Source: an uncultured Gemmatimonadota bacterium
Lineage (GTDB): Bacteria; Gemmatimonadota; Gemmatimonadetes; Gemmatimonadales; Gemmatimonadaceae
Direction of reading: 5' to 3'
Length of the DNA: 16,839 nucleotides
Assembly: GCA_903894655.1 (NCBI GenBank)
Contig: CAITQY010000339.1
Span: forward strand, 1-16,839
The translations under genes and the position numbers were made by a program. The first letter of the stretch is position 1; the number at the start of each line of letters is the position of its first letter. Below the pieces are notes generated by a model. It had not been told where the DNA came from and searched no databases. It saw only the letters and a list, made by a program, of their open reading frames with translations. Positions 7,541 to 16,274 of this stretch are shown piece after piece.

Positions 7541-9708
7541 CTGGCGATCAACCGGGCGTACGCGCCATCGAGGGCCTTCAACTCGTCGTGCGTGCCGCGC
7601 TGCACCACGACGCCGCGTTCGAGCACGAGGATTTCATCACAGTCGCGGATGGTGCTGAGCCGGTGCGCCACGATCAGGCAGGTGCACCCGCGGCGGCGGA
7701 GGTTGTCATCCACCCGCTTTTCCGTGGTGGCGTCGAGCGCGCTGGTGGCCTCATCGAGTACCACGATGGTCGGATCGCCCACCAACGCCCGCGCAATCTC
7801 CAGCCGCTGGCGCTGCCCGCCGCTGAAGTTGCGTCCCCCTTCATCCACCCGTCCGTCGTACGCGCCCGGCCGAGAGGCGACGTCGTCGTGAATGCAGGCG
7901 TCCTTGGCCGCCTGCACGATACGCGCGTCGCCCAGCGTGTTGTCCCACATCGTCAGGTTGTCGCGCAGCGTCCCGTCGAACAGAAAAATTTCCTGATCGA
8001 CCAGACCGATCGAGTCGGTCAGCACGCGACGCGGATACGCGCCGCGCGGCTTCCCGTCGAAGAGTACCTCGCCCGACCATGGTTCCTGCAATCCGGTCAC
8101 GAGACGCGCCACGGTTGACTTGCCACTACCGGTGCCACCCACCAGCGCCACGCGCTCACCGGGGCGCACGGTCAAGTTGAAATCCGTAATCAACGGCGGC
8201 TCGAGGCGACTATACCCGAAGGTGACGTTCCGCAGTTCGATCGTTCCCGACAGCTTCACGATGTGCGCGGCGTCGGACAGCGTCCCGCGCTCGGCGTCCG
8301 GCGCGAGCTGCGGAGCGATCGGGTACTGCATCACGTCGTCCAACCGGTTCATGTCGGCTTCGAGCATCTGCACGGTGGCACCGAGTCCCACCAGCTGCGT
8401 CACCGGGCCCATGAAGCTGGCGGACAGCGTCTGAAAGGCCATCAGCGCGCCGATCGTGAGCACGCCGTCCATCACGCGCAGGCCGCCCAGCCAGAGAATC
8501 GTGACGGTGGTGATCGCCGAGAGCACCATCGGCACCGTGCTCACGAGCAGCGAGGGCACGGCCAATTCACCGGTGCCGGTCACGACCTTGGCCTGAAATC
8601 CGGCCCACCGCGTAAAGAAGTCCGACTCGTTGCCGCCGGCCTTGAGCGTTTCGATCGACTGCAGGCCGTACATCGTGGTGCCCACGAGATTGCCCTGATC
8701 CGCCTGCAGCTTGCGGTTGCCCGCGGCCCGTACCGCGCCAACAACACGGAGCGCCACCACGTTCAGGGCCGCCGCCGCCATGGACACGAGGGCCAGCGTG
8801 ATATCGTACGAGAACAGCACGGCGAGATAGAACACCGACGTGAGCAGGCTGAGCGCGGTGGTGGCCAGCTGCCCCGACAGCACCGACGCAATCGTGTCGT
8901 TCGTGGCCACACGCGAGCCGATGTCGCCGCTCGACCGCTGCGTGAAAAACGTCATCGGCGCGCGCAACACGTGCCACAGGAATTGGCCCGACGACGCCAC
9001 CGACAGCTTGGTCTCGAACCGCAGCAGATAGTGTTGCTGCAGCCACGTGGCGGCGCTGGTGACCAGCATGGTGGCCACCATCACGAGCAGCAGGGGGCGC
9101 ACCAGAACGGTCGATTTGGCAATCAGCACGCCGTCGATGAACAGGCGCGTGAAGGTCGGTGAGGCGAGCCCGGGGACGACCAAGAGGAGTCCCAGCAGCA
9201 CGGAAAACGCCAGGGCCGCCCCCGACCCCGTGAGGCGCCGTTTGAGCGCCATCACGATGGAGCGGGATTGCCCCCCCTTCTTGAACGTGCTCGATGGGCG
9301 GATTTCGAGCACCACGCCGGTGTACGCGCGGTCGAATTCCTCATCGCTCACGGAACGCCGACCGCCGCCCGGATCGCTGAGATACACCACGCCCCGGCCG
9401 AAGCCCTCCAGCACCAGGAAGTGATTGAACTTCCAGAAAATGATCAGCGGGCCCTGCATCATGCGCAGCGCCGCGATCTCTTTCCGCAATCCGCGCGCCT
9501 CCATCCCGTAGGTGCGGGCGGCGCGGACCACATTGCTGGCCTTGCTGCCGTCACGCGACACACCGCACGAGATCCGCAGTTCTTCGAGGGGGACGATGCG
9601 GCCGTAGTAGGCCAGCACGATGGCCAGGGCCGCGGCGCCGCACTCCACGGCCTCCATCTGGATGACCGTCGGGGTGACCACGCGACGTGGGCGCGTGTTA
9701 GATGCCAA
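7537..9708 (-). CDS. NHLM/NHLP bacteriocin-system peptidase-containing ABC exporter
   Basis: This 723-residue protein should cleave a double-glycine leader and pump the peptide across the inner membrane. Residues 1-140 are a C39 peptidase domain with an intact active site: oxyanion Gln17, Cys23 in VECGAAAL, His96 in NHFLVLEGF and Asp112 in LSDPGGG. A six-helix exporter membrane domain covers about 165-450. The nucleotide-binding domain has Walker A GGTGSGKST (524-532), signature SGGQRQR (629-635), Walker B ending Asp652-Glu653 and switch His682. The layout matches TIGR03796-type proteins (first ABC protein of the NHLM system). The TTG start at 9708 overlaps the end of the HlyD-like gene by 11 bases and has GGAG five bases upstream. 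A GTG at 9681 is an alternative that keeps the active site. The likely substrate is the peptide encoded at 85-288, whose leader ends in GVVGG. Confidence 0.94.
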   Translation of the reverse strand: MASNTRPRRVVTPTVIQMEAVECGAAALAIVLAYYGRIVPLEELRISCGVSRDGSKASNVVRAARTYGMEARGLRKEIAALRMMQGPLIIFWKFNHFLVLEGFGRGVVYLSDPGGGRRSVSDEEFDRAYTGVVLEIRPSSTFKKGGQSRSIVMALKRRLTGSGAALAFSVLLGLLLVVPGLASPTFTRLFIDGVLIAKSTVLVRPLLLVMVATMLVTSAATWLQQHYLLRFETKLSVASSGQFLWHVLRAPMTFFTQRSSGDIGSRVATNDTIASVLSGQLATTALSLLTSVFYLAVLFSYDITLALVSMAAAALNVVALRVVGAVRAAGNRKLQADQGNLVGTTMYGLQSIETLKAGGNESDFFTRWAGFQAKVVTGTGELAVPSLLVSTVPMVLSAITTVTILWLGGLRVMDGVLTIGALMAFQTLSASFMGPVTQLVGLGATVQMLEADMNRLDDVMQYPIAPQLAPDAERGTLSDAAHIVKLSGTIELRNVTFGYSRLEPPLITDFNLTVRPGERVALVGGTGSGKSTVARLVTGLQEPWSGEVLFDGKPRGAYPRRVLTDSIGLVDQEIFLFDGTLRDNLTMWDNTLGDARIVQAAKDACIHDDVASRPGAYDGRVDEGGRNFSGGQRQRLEIARALVGDPTIVVLDEATSALDATTEKRVDDNLRRRGCTCLIVAHRLSTIRDCDEILVLERGVVVQRGTHDELKALDGAYARLIAS

Positions 9709-10954
9709 AGAGGCTCCGCACGAACGGCAGCACCAGCTCGATAGGGCGCTGCGTGCGCTCGGTCACCAAGGCGGTGGCCATCGTGCCACTGAACAGTCCC
9801 ACGGCCGGACCGGCCCCCGAGGTCCAGCGGTAGCCACTCACGGTGGCCGAATCGGGCGTCAGGGTCACGAACACCTCAAACGGGCTGCCTTTGGCCGACA
9901 GCGTGGTGACGAGCCCGTCGTTCTGCAGCACCCGCTTCATCCCTTTAGCGGTGGCCGGGAAACTGGACACCGTCCGCACGCGACCGGTGATGTAGCCGAA
10001 CTCCTCCGGCTTCACCGTCACGGGCGCGAGCCGCACCGCCATACCGGGCTGCACCTTCTTACCGTCGGCCGCCGGAAGGTAGACGAGCGCTTCGAGCGGG
10101 CCCGTCACGGGCTCCAGGCTCAGCACCGATTCCCCCGCGGCCACGAGCTGCCCATCGGCCACGATCACTTCGACCACCCGACCCGCGGTGGTACTCACGA
10201 CCGCCGAGGCCGCCTGCACGCGTTTCACGAGCCCGGCGACTTTCCGCTCCGCCTCTTCGGTTTTCAGCCGCGCCGTGGTCAGCTCTTGGGTGGCCCGATT
10301 CCGCCACGTGCCCTCGGCCAGCGTGATCTCTTTCAGCTTCGTGCGCGCCGTCTCCTGTCGCGCCTGCTCCGTGAGCGCGCTGCGCCGCGTTTCGAACAGC
10401 TTGTCCTCGAGCAGCAGGCGCTGCGCGAGCAAGGTTTCCTCGACCTTCAGGCGTTCCGCCAGCCACCGCCCTTGTTCTCCCGCCTCGGCAATCGTCCGCG
10501 TGGCGTCGTCGCGCTGGCTTTGGAACAGCGTGGTCTGCTGCTGCGCGTCCACGGTCTGAAACTGGGCCAGTGCCGCTTGCAGGAGACGCGCTGCCGTGAG
10601 CTCGGCGCGCGCGTTCTCGAGCTCGACCAGAAGATCCGGCTGCGCCACATTGCCGAGGACCTGGCCTGGCGTGACCAGATCCCCCGCCGTGACCGTGAAC
10701 CCGGTGAGCCGCCCGGCGGCAGTCGACACGATCTGCGACACACCACCGGCGCGCAACAAAATGCCTTCGCCGGTGACCTGGGTGGGAATTGCACCCACGA
10801 CCGACCAGACGAGTGCCATACTCACGAGCGCGGCCAGCGCGGTCAGCGCCAGCCACGCCCGCGGGCTGGTGACCCGCAGCGCCCGATCAAGCTCGTCGGG
10901 CGACGACAGCTGGTCGAGTGCGGCTTGCCGGAACAGCGACGGTGGACCGCTCAC
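9698..10954 (-). CDS. NHLM/NHLP bacteriocin-system HlyD-type membrane-fusion protein
   Basis: The 418-residue product is a periplasmic adaptor linking the inner-membrane ABC exporter to an outer-membrane exit. The N-terminus (FRQAALDQLSSPDELDRAL) is characteristic of NHLM secretion proteins (TIGR03794-like). One membrane anchor lies at about 33-55. A lipoyl-like half (about 68-110), a long coiled-coil hairpin rich in Glu, Arg, Gln and Ala (about 110-262), the second lipoyl half (about 264-300) and a beta-barrel region follow. The GTG start overlaps the upstream ATPase stop by 4 bases (GTGA), and the 3' end overlaps the peptidase-ABC gene by 11 bases, so the genes appear translationally coupled. 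No TolC-like outer-membrane partner is in the window, so one would have to be encoded elsewhere. Confidence 0.92.
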   Translation of the reverse strand: MSGPPSLFRQAALDQLSSPDELDRALRVTSPRAWLALTALAALVSMALVWSVVGAIPTQVTGEGILLRAGGVSQIVSTAAGRLTGFTVTAGDLVTPGQVLGNVAQPDLLVELENARAELTAARLLQAALAQFQTVDAQQQTTLFQSQRDDATRTIAEAGEQGRWLAERLKVEETLLAQRLLLEDKLFETRRSALTEQARQETARTKLKEITLAEGTWRNRATQELTTARLKTEEAERKVAGLVKRVQAASAVVSTTAGRVVEVIVADGQLVAAGESVLSLEPVTGPLEALVYLPAADGKKVQPGMAVRLAPVTVKPEEFGYITGRVRTVSSFPATAKGMKRVLQNDGLVTTLSAKGSPFEVFVTLTPDSATVSGYRWTSGAGPAVGLFSGTMATALVTERTQRPIELVLPFVRSLFGI

Positions 10955-11760
10955 CGTGACGGAGGCGGGGCCAGTTCCCCGGTCATCCGCATCTCGGCGG
11001 TGTACCGCAGCTCGGCGAAGCGCGTCAGCAAATCGGCTTCCGACACCCCACGACGCTCATCGCCCTCGAGGTCGGCAATCACATTGCCGCGATGCATCAT
11101 CACGGTGCGATCGCCGTACTCCACCGCCTGCTCCATACTGTGCGTGACCATGAACGCGGTGAGCTTGTGCTCACGCACCACCGCGTCGGTCACACGCATG
11201 ACCTGTTCGGCCGCGCGCGGATCGAGCGCCGCCGTGTGCTCGTCGAGCAACAGCAACTGCGGCCGCCGCAACGTGGCCATGAGCAGCGTCACCGCCTGAC
11301 GCTGGCCGCCGGACAACGTGCCCATCGAGGCCTCCAGCCGTCCCTCGAGGCGCATGCCGAGCGTCGCGAGCAGTGTGCGATAGCGGTCGAGCGCGGCGCG
11401 ATCGAGCCCGCGGCGCAACCCGCGCGGCATTCCGCGCAGCTCCGCCATGCGCATGTTCTCCGCCACCGTCAGCGTGGGGCAGCTCCCCTTGAACGGATCC
11501 TGGAACACGCGGCCGATCAGACCGGCGCGCTGATGCTCGGCCAGGCGCGTCACGTCGGTGGTGCCGATGCGGATCGTGCCGGAATCCGGCAGGAACACGC
11601 CGGCGATGGCGTTCAGGATGGTGGACTTTCCCGATCCATTGCTGCCGATCACCGTGAGGAACTGGCCTTCCGGGAGCGAGAGATCGATACCGCGCAGCGC
11701 GTGCACCTGCTCACCGCCGGGCTGTTCGAAGGTCTTCTCGAGGTTCGTGATCGCGATCAT
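10951..11760 (-). CDS. ABC transporter ATPase of the TrpX/ABC_sub_bind importer type
   Basis: This 269-residue ATPase carries Walker A GSNGSGKST (39-47), a Q-loop within GRVFQDPFKGSCPTLTVAEN, signature LSGGQRQA, Walker B with the distinctive LLLLDEHTAALD, and a switch His in MVTHSMEQA. The DEHTAALD wording and the Q-loop sequence are typical of ATPases that accompany PF04392-type substrate-binding proteins, a group that includes tryptophan/tyrosine transporters. Its ATG overlaps the stop of the substrate-binding/permease fusion gene upstream by 4 bases (ATGA), so the two should form one importer. Its own 3' end overlaps the HlyD-like gene by 4 bases, tying this importer to the peptide export genes. 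The substrate is not evident. Confidence 0.9.
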   Translation of the reverse strand: MIAITNLEKTFEQPGGEQVHALRGIDLSLPEGQFLTVIGSNGSGKSTILNAIAGVFLPDSGTIRIGTTDVTRLAEHQRAGLIGRVFQDPFKGSCPTLTVAENMRMAELRGMPRGLRRGLDRAALDRYRTLLATLGMRLEGRLEASMGTLSGGQRQAVTLLMATLRRPQLLLLDEHTAALDPRAAEQVMRVTDAVVREHKLTAFMVTHSMEQAVEYGDRTVMMHRGNVIADLEGDERRGVSEADLLTRFAELRYTAEMRMTGELAPPPSR

Positions 11761-13775
11761 CGCGTGGCTCCAGTGCGGGAGGCGCCCTTCCGAAACTTCG
11801 GCAGAACGAGCGCGGCCAGGACGAACACCGCCGTGGCAAGTTTGAGATCGACCGGATTGAGCCCGACGCGCAGCGCGACGGCGATCAACGCGCGGAACCC
11901 GACGGCGCCGAGCGCCACCATGATGATCGTGGGGCCCAACCCCCAGCGTTTCGGCTTGAGCGTTTCACCCAGGATCACGGCGGCCATACCGCCCACCAGC
12001 GTGCCCACGCCCATGCCGACATCGGCGAAGCCCTGATACTGGGCAATCAGCGCGCCGGAGAAGGCCACCAGGCCGTTGGCCAGCGCCAGTCCGAGTTCGA
12101 CCATGCGGCGGCGATCGACGCCCTGCGCCGTGATCATGGCCGGGTTGTCACCCACGGCACGCATGGCGAGGCCGAAGTCGGTGCGCAGGTACCACACCAG
12201 CACGAGTCCCAGCACCACCATCATGACGCCGAACAGCAGCCCGTAGGTGAGGTCCGAATTCCAACCGGCCGTGGCCGGCACGAGACCATGCAGGGTGGTG
12301 GCCACCGACGGCTGATCGAGCATCGACAGATTCGATCGCCCCATCACGCGCAGGTTTACCGAGTACAACCCGGTCATGACCAGAATGCCCGCCAGGAGCT
12401 CGGTCACGCCGAAGCGGGTGTGCAACACGCCGGTGACATACCCTGCCGCCATGCCGACCACGAACGCGGCCAGGGTGGCCAGAACGGGATGGACGCCGCC
12501 GAGAATGAGTGCCGCGGCCACGGCAGCGCCCAGCGGGAAGCTGCCGTCGGGCGTGATGTCGGGGAAGCGCAGCACGCGCGACGTGAGATACACGCCCCAC
12601 GCCAGCGCGACGTAGGCCAGTCCCTGCGCCAGCGTGGACCACCACAGGGCCCACGGCGAATTGGCCGGGGCACTCGGCGGCGCCGAGCCGGCGGTGGCCG
12701 AGCCGGCGGTGGCCGAGCCGGCGGTGGCCGCGCCGGCCTTCGCCGCGCCGCCCGTCGCCGCGCCCGGTTCCGGCGTCCCTGTCTCCGGCATCACCTTGTC
12801 GGCGCGGTCGATGATCGCTTGCGGGATCACCACCCCGTACCGCTTGGCCGCGGCCAGGTCGACCTCCAACCGGGTCTTGTTCGTGGACTTGAACGGGATG
12901 ACCGCCGGTGCCGTGCCGCGCAGCACCCGGATCATGATCAGCCCCATATCGTAGCCGTTGTCCCGGAAGCTCGCGCCCAGCGCGATGGGCGGGCCGACGG
13001 TGCCGGTGCTGGTCGTCACCAAGGGTATGTTGGCCTCGCGGGTCGCCTTCACCATCGCCGGCATGCCGCTCAGGATCATGACACTCGGAATCTGCATGAT
13101 TCCCTGCGCCCCCTGCGCCCGCAACGTCTGCACCCCCGTCACGATATCCGAGGGGCTGGTGCACGCCACGATCACCAATTTCACGCCCTGCGCGACCGCC
13201 GCGGCCTTGGTCTTTTCAATGTAGAACTCGGCAAACGGATCAGACGGATCGTACAGCGTACCCCACGTTTTGACCGCGGGAAATGCCTCGATCGCCACCG
13301 CCAGTGTTCTCTCGACCGGCAACGGAATGTCGGCGCCCGTGAGGTTGGGGCGGTGCTCGGTCGGGCTGGTGCCGGCGTTGATGATGTAGGGATTCGCCAC
13401 CGCGCCGAACACCAACGGCCGGTCGGTAATCACCTTCATCGCGCTCTGCAGCGTCACGGTGGCCAGGGTGGCCACGTGGGTCACGCCGCGCTGCTTGAAC
13501 TCGTTGGCGATCAGCGAGAGGGTCGGAATGTCCCCCTGCGCATTGCGCTCGATGAGGGTGATGGTCGAATCGGCCACGTACCCCGAGTCGGCGAGCGCCT
13601 GGAGGAAGCCGTCCTTGGCCTCCTCGAGTGGGGCAATCGCCGCCACCTGCATCAAGCCGATCACGGGACGCGTCGGGGCGGGCGCGTCTCCGCCACAGGC
13701 CGCCGTGAACAGGAGAGCCAGCGAGGCGAGCCGACGCAGCGGCGGCCGCGAGTGAAGCGGCGTGGGGGACGTCAT
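11757..13775 (-). CDS. Lipoprotein substrate-binding protein (PF04392 type) fused to LIV-type ABC permease
   Basis: The 672-residue product fuses two parts that are usually separate genes. A signal peptide ends at Cys27 (LFTAAC). A substrate-binding domain of the ABC_sub_bind family covers about 37-325, with recognisable stretches TLATVTLQSAMKVITDRPLVFG and YDPSDPFAEFY. A low-complexity Ala/Gly/Ser/Pro linker (about 328-372) carries three exact ATAGS repeats. A BPD_transp_2 permease (about 374-660) follows, with many hydrophobic helices and the loop MRAVGDNPAMITAQGVD. Family relatives import aromatic amino acids or unknown small molecules; the ligand here is unknown. It is the first gene of the minus-strand train. 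The ATG at 13775 was chosen because it gives a normal lipoprotein signal. A GTG at 13805 would add ten residues. Neither has a clear Shine-Dalgarno. Confidence 0.9.
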   Translation of the reverse strand: MTSPTPLHSRPPLRRLASLALLFTAACGGDAPAPTRPVIGLMQVAAIAPLEEAKDGFLQALADSGYVADSTITLIERNAQGDIPTLSLIANEFKQRGVTHVATLATVTLQSAMKVITDRPLVFGAVANPYIINAGTSPTEHRPNLTGADIPLPVERTLAVAIEAFPAVKTWGTLYDPSDPFAEFYIEKTKAAAVAQGVKLVIVACTSPSDIVTGVQTLRAQGAQGIMQIPSVMILSGMPAMVKATREANIPLVTTSTGTVGPPIALGASFRDNGYDMGLIMIRVLRGTAPAVIPFKSTNKTRLEVDLAAAKRYGVVIPQAIIDRADKVMPETGTPEPGAATGGAAKAGAATAGSATAGSATAGSAPPSAPANSPWALWWSTLAQGLAYVALAWGVYLTSRVLRFPDITPDGSFPLGAAVAAALILGGVHPVLATLAAFVVGMAAGYVTGVLHTRFGVTELLAGILVMTGLYSVNLRVMGRSNLSMLDQPSVATTLHGLVPATAGWNSDLTYGLLFGVMMVVLGLVLVWYLRTDFGLAMRAVGDNPAMITAQGVDRRRMVELGLALANGLVAFSGALIAQYQGFADVGMGVGTLVGGMAAVILGETLKPKRWGLGPTIIMVALGAVGFRALIAVALRVGLNPVDLKLATAVFVLAALVLPKFRKGASRTGATR
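12682..12726 (-). repeat. Three 15-base tandem repeats encoding ATAGS
   Basis: The unit gccgagccggcggtg occurs three times without change (12682-12696, 12697-12711, 12712-12726), and a degenerate copy follows. On the coding strand each unit encodes ATAGS in the flexible linker between the substrate-binding domain and the permease. It is an in-frame coding minisatellite whose copy number may vary among strains. Confidence 0.85.
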
Positions 13776-13896
13776 GCGTTTCGGGAGGAGAGGAGCGGCA
13801 GGCACGCCACCAATGCGTGAGTGGGGCGAATACTAGGCGTGCGTGCCTCAGGCCGCCAGAACCGGCACGCGGCCGTCGAGCGCATCCGCCGGCGCG

Positions 13897-13925
13897 TCCA
13901 CAGACGTCGCCACGCGCGCTATACT
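13897..13925 (+). promoter_or_regulatory. Putative promoter of the kinase gene
   Basis: TCCACA (13897-13902, four of six matches to TTGACA) and TATACT (13920-13925, five of six to TATAAT) are separated by 17 bases. Transcription would begin near 13932, about 45 bases before the ATG at 13977. This also argues against the longer open frame starting at 13821. The motifs are seen; activity is inferred. Confidence 0.45.
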
Positions 13926-13976
13926 TCCTCCTTCATCAAGCGGACTCGGCGTCGTCGCCGCGCCGCGCGTGCCACC

Positions 13977-16274
13977 ATGCCGCCGACCGGAGCCGGTCCT
14001 TACGTGACGACCTTTCAGCAGGCCCTTGCCGATCGCTACCGCATCGAACGCGAGCTCGGCGTTGGCGGCATGGCGCGGGTGTATCTCGCGCGCGACCTCA
14101 AGCACGACCGGCTCGTGGCCGTCAAGGTCATGCTCCCCGAGGTGGCGGCCTCGCTCGGCGCCGAGCGGTTTCTCCGGGAAATCCAGCTGGCCGCCCGCCT
14201 CACGCACCCGCACATCCTGCCGCTGCTCGATTCCGGCACCGCCGACGGCGTGCCGTTTTACGTCATGCCCTTCGTCGACGGCGAAGACATCCGCGCCTGG
14301 CTCGACCGCGATGGACGGCTCGGCGTGGCCGACGCGGTCCAGATTGCCCGGGAGGTCGCCGACGCGCTCAACTACGCGCACGCCGCCGACGTGCTGCACC
14401 GCGACGTGAAGCCGGAAAATATCCTCATGCTCGCTGGGCACGCCGTGATGCTCGATTTCGGGGTCGCGCGTGCCATGTCGGCCTCGAGGGAGGAAGAGGC
14501 CAGCGCCGACGGTGAGGCGGCCGGCATGGCGGTGGGAACGCCGGCGTACATGAGTCCCGAGCAGGCGGCCGGAGAAAGCGGCATCGACGGGCGCAGCGAC
14601 CAGTACGGGCTGGGGCTCATGCTGTGGGAGATGCTGGCTGGCGAGCAGCCCTTCACCGGTCCCACGGTGCAAGCCGTCATCGCCAAGCGGTTTTTCGAGG
14701 TCCCGGCGCCGATTGACACCAAGCGCCCCGAGGTGCCACCGCACGTCGTCGACGCGCTCACCCGATCGCTGGCCAGCGACCCGGCCGACCGGTTCGCCAC
14801 GGCCGGTGCCTTCGCGAAGGAACTCGCGCGCGCTACCGCCACCGCGCCAGCTCCCGCCGCCCCCGCCTTCCCCTCGATCGCGGTGCTCCCCTTCACCAAT
14901 ATCGGGCAGGATCCCGAGAACGCCTTCCTCGCTGACGGTATTGCCGACGAAGTCATCAGCGCGCTGGGACGGTTGCGCACGCTGCAGGTGGCGGCCCGCA
15001 CCTCGAGCTATGCCTTCCGCGGCAAGACCGACGATCTCGCCTCCATCGGGACCGCCCTCAAGGTGGCGCACGTGCTCGAGGGGAGCGTGCAGCGCGGGGG
15101 CGCGCGTATCCGCGTGAAGGTCGCCCTGCTGCGCGTGGCCGACGGGCAGCAGCTGTGGAACGCCCAATTCGACCGCCTGCTCGACGACGTGTTCGCCATC
15201 CAGGACGAAATCAGCGCCAGTATCTCGGGCGCGCTCGAAGCCACGCTGGTCTCCGGGGCGCCGGGAGCGCCGGCGGCGGTCGCGGCGGCCCCCATGGCGC
15301 GTGCCGCCGCCCCCTCCACCGACGTCGAGACCTACCAGCTGTATCTCAAGGGCCGCTTCCAGTGGAATCGGCGCACTGAGGAGGGGCTGTCGCAGGCCGT
15401 GGATCTGTTCCGCGCCGCCACCGAGCGCGACCCGCAGTTCGCCCCCGCCTTTGCCGGACTCGCCGACAGCTACGTGGTGCTCGGTACCTACGGCGCCCGC
15501 GCGCCGCATGAGGTGATGCCACTGGCGCGCGACATGGCCCGCAAGGCGCTGGCCATCGATCCGTCACTCGCCGAACCCCACGCCGCCCTCGGCATGGTGG
15601 CCGCCTCGTACGATCACGACTGGGCCGCCGCCGAAGCCAGCTTCGCCCGCGCCGTCACCCTCGCCCCAGCGCACGCCACCGCCTATCAGTGGCGTGCCGT
15701 CGCGCTCTGGGTGCCGCTGGCGCGCTTCGACGACGCCATGGCCGACATCGCGCAGGCGCAGGCCATCGACCCCCTGTCGCTGGCCATCAGCGCCACGGCG
15801 GGCATCGTGCTCGCCCTGGCGGGGCGCTGCGACGATGCCATCGCCCGGCACGGCCAAACGCTGGCCCTCGCCCCGAAATTCGGCATGGCGCACTTCTTCC
15901 TGGCGCAAGCGCAACTCGGAGCCGGCCTGGTGGCCGCCGCCGAGGAGAGCGTGACGCAGGCCATCGATCTCACCGGCGGGTCACCGGAAATGTTCACCCT
16001 CGGCGCGCTGGTGTCCGCCGCCATGGGCGACCGGGCGCGGGCGCAAGACGTGCGCGACGGCCTGTTAGGGCTGCGCGAAGAGCGTTACGTGGGCGCGTCG
16101 CTCATTGCCCGGGCGCATCTGGCCAGCGGAGCCCCCGACGAGGCGATCGCGTGGCTCCAGCGGGCGGTAGACGAGCGTGACGCCGACGTGATCTACCTCG
16201 GGGCGCGGCACGAGTACGCGCCGCTACTCGGATCATCCGCGTTTACCGACCTGCTCGAGCAACTCAAGCTCTAG
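13977..16274 (+). CDS. Soluble Ser/Thr protein kinase fused to TolB/FlgO-like domain and TPR repeats
   Basis: The 765-residue product has a Hanks-type kinase domain (about 20-285) with glycine loop GVGGMARV (28-35), catalytic Lys50, HRDVKPEN with Asp143 and DFG at 160-162. It continues with GTPAYMSPEQ, so it looks active. A linker leads to a TolB-N/FlgO-like domain (about 299-423, SIAVLPFTNIG to ALEATL), the kind also found beside adenylate cyclases and CadC regulators. The rest (about 447-765) is a run of TPR-like helical repeats for partner binding. The transmembrane helix usual between kinase and sensor parts in PknB-like proteins is not visible, so it is probably cytosolic. The ATG at 13977 was chosen because a promoter-like pair lies upstream and the kinase fold begins soon after. 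A GTG at 14004 is possible. It is divergent from the peptide export genes, so a regulatory link is possible but unproven. Its stop overlaps the convergent gene by 11 bases. Confidence 0.88.
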   Translation: MPPTGAGPYVTTFQQALADRYRIERELGVGGMARVYLARDLKHDRLVAVKVMLPEVAASLGAERFLREIQLAARLTHPHILPLLDSGTADGVPFYVMPFVDGEDIRAWLDRDGRLGVADAVQIAREVADALNYAHAADVLHRDVKPENILMLAGHAVMLDFGVARAMSASREEEASADGEAAGMAVGTPAYMSPEQAAGESGIDGRSDQYGLGLMLWEMLAGEQPFTGPTVQAVIAKRFFEVPAPIDTKRPEVPPHVVDALTRSLASDPADRFATAGAFAKELARATATAPAPAAPAFPSIAVLPFTNIGQDPENAFLADGIADEVISALGRLRTLQVAARTSSYAFRGKTDDLASIGTALKVAHVLEGSVQRGGARIRVKVALLRVADGQQLWNAQFDRLLDDVFAIQDEISASISGALEATLVSGAPGAPAAVAAAPMARAAAPSTDVETYQLYLKGRFQWNRRTEEGLSQAVDLFRAATERDPQFAPAFAGLADSYVVLGTYGARAPHEVMPLARDMARKALAIDPSLAEPHAALGMVAASYDHDWAAAEASFARAVTLAPAHATAYQWRAVALWVPLARFDDAMADIAQAQAIDPLSLAISATAGIVLALAGRCDDAIARHGQTLALAPKFGMAHFFLAQAQLGAGLVAAAEESVTQAIDLTGGSPEMFTLGALVSAAMGDRARAQDVRDGLLGLREERYVGASLIARAHLASGAPDEAIAWLQRAVDERDADVIYLGARHEYAPLLGSSAFTDLLEQLKL

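Noticed and set aside
9620..11299. Long plus-strand frame opposite the HlyD and ATPase genes
   Set aside because: Low-complexity Arg/His/Gln-rich shadow; the minus strand encodes clear family members over the same span.
12682..12726. Possible CRISPR-like or regulatory repeat array
   Set aside because: Units are directly abutting, 15 bases long and in frame inside a coding linker, without spacers.
12288..13820. Plus-strand frame opposite the first importer gene
   Set aside because: Arg/Gly/His-rich shadow without domains.
13830..13835. Minus-strand TAGTAT as the -10 box of the long gene train
   Set aside because: Only four of six matches, and no acceptable -35 at 16-18 bases. It is possible but too weak to annotate; the real promoter of the train was not identified.
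13821..13976. 52-residue upstream extension of the kinase frame
   Set aside because: The extension is basic and unstructured, covers the likely promoter at 13897-13925, and has no family resemblance.
13848..15509. Minus-strand frame opposite the kinase gene
   Set aside because: Gly/Arg/Val-rich shadow; the plus strand carries all kinase motifs in the right order.
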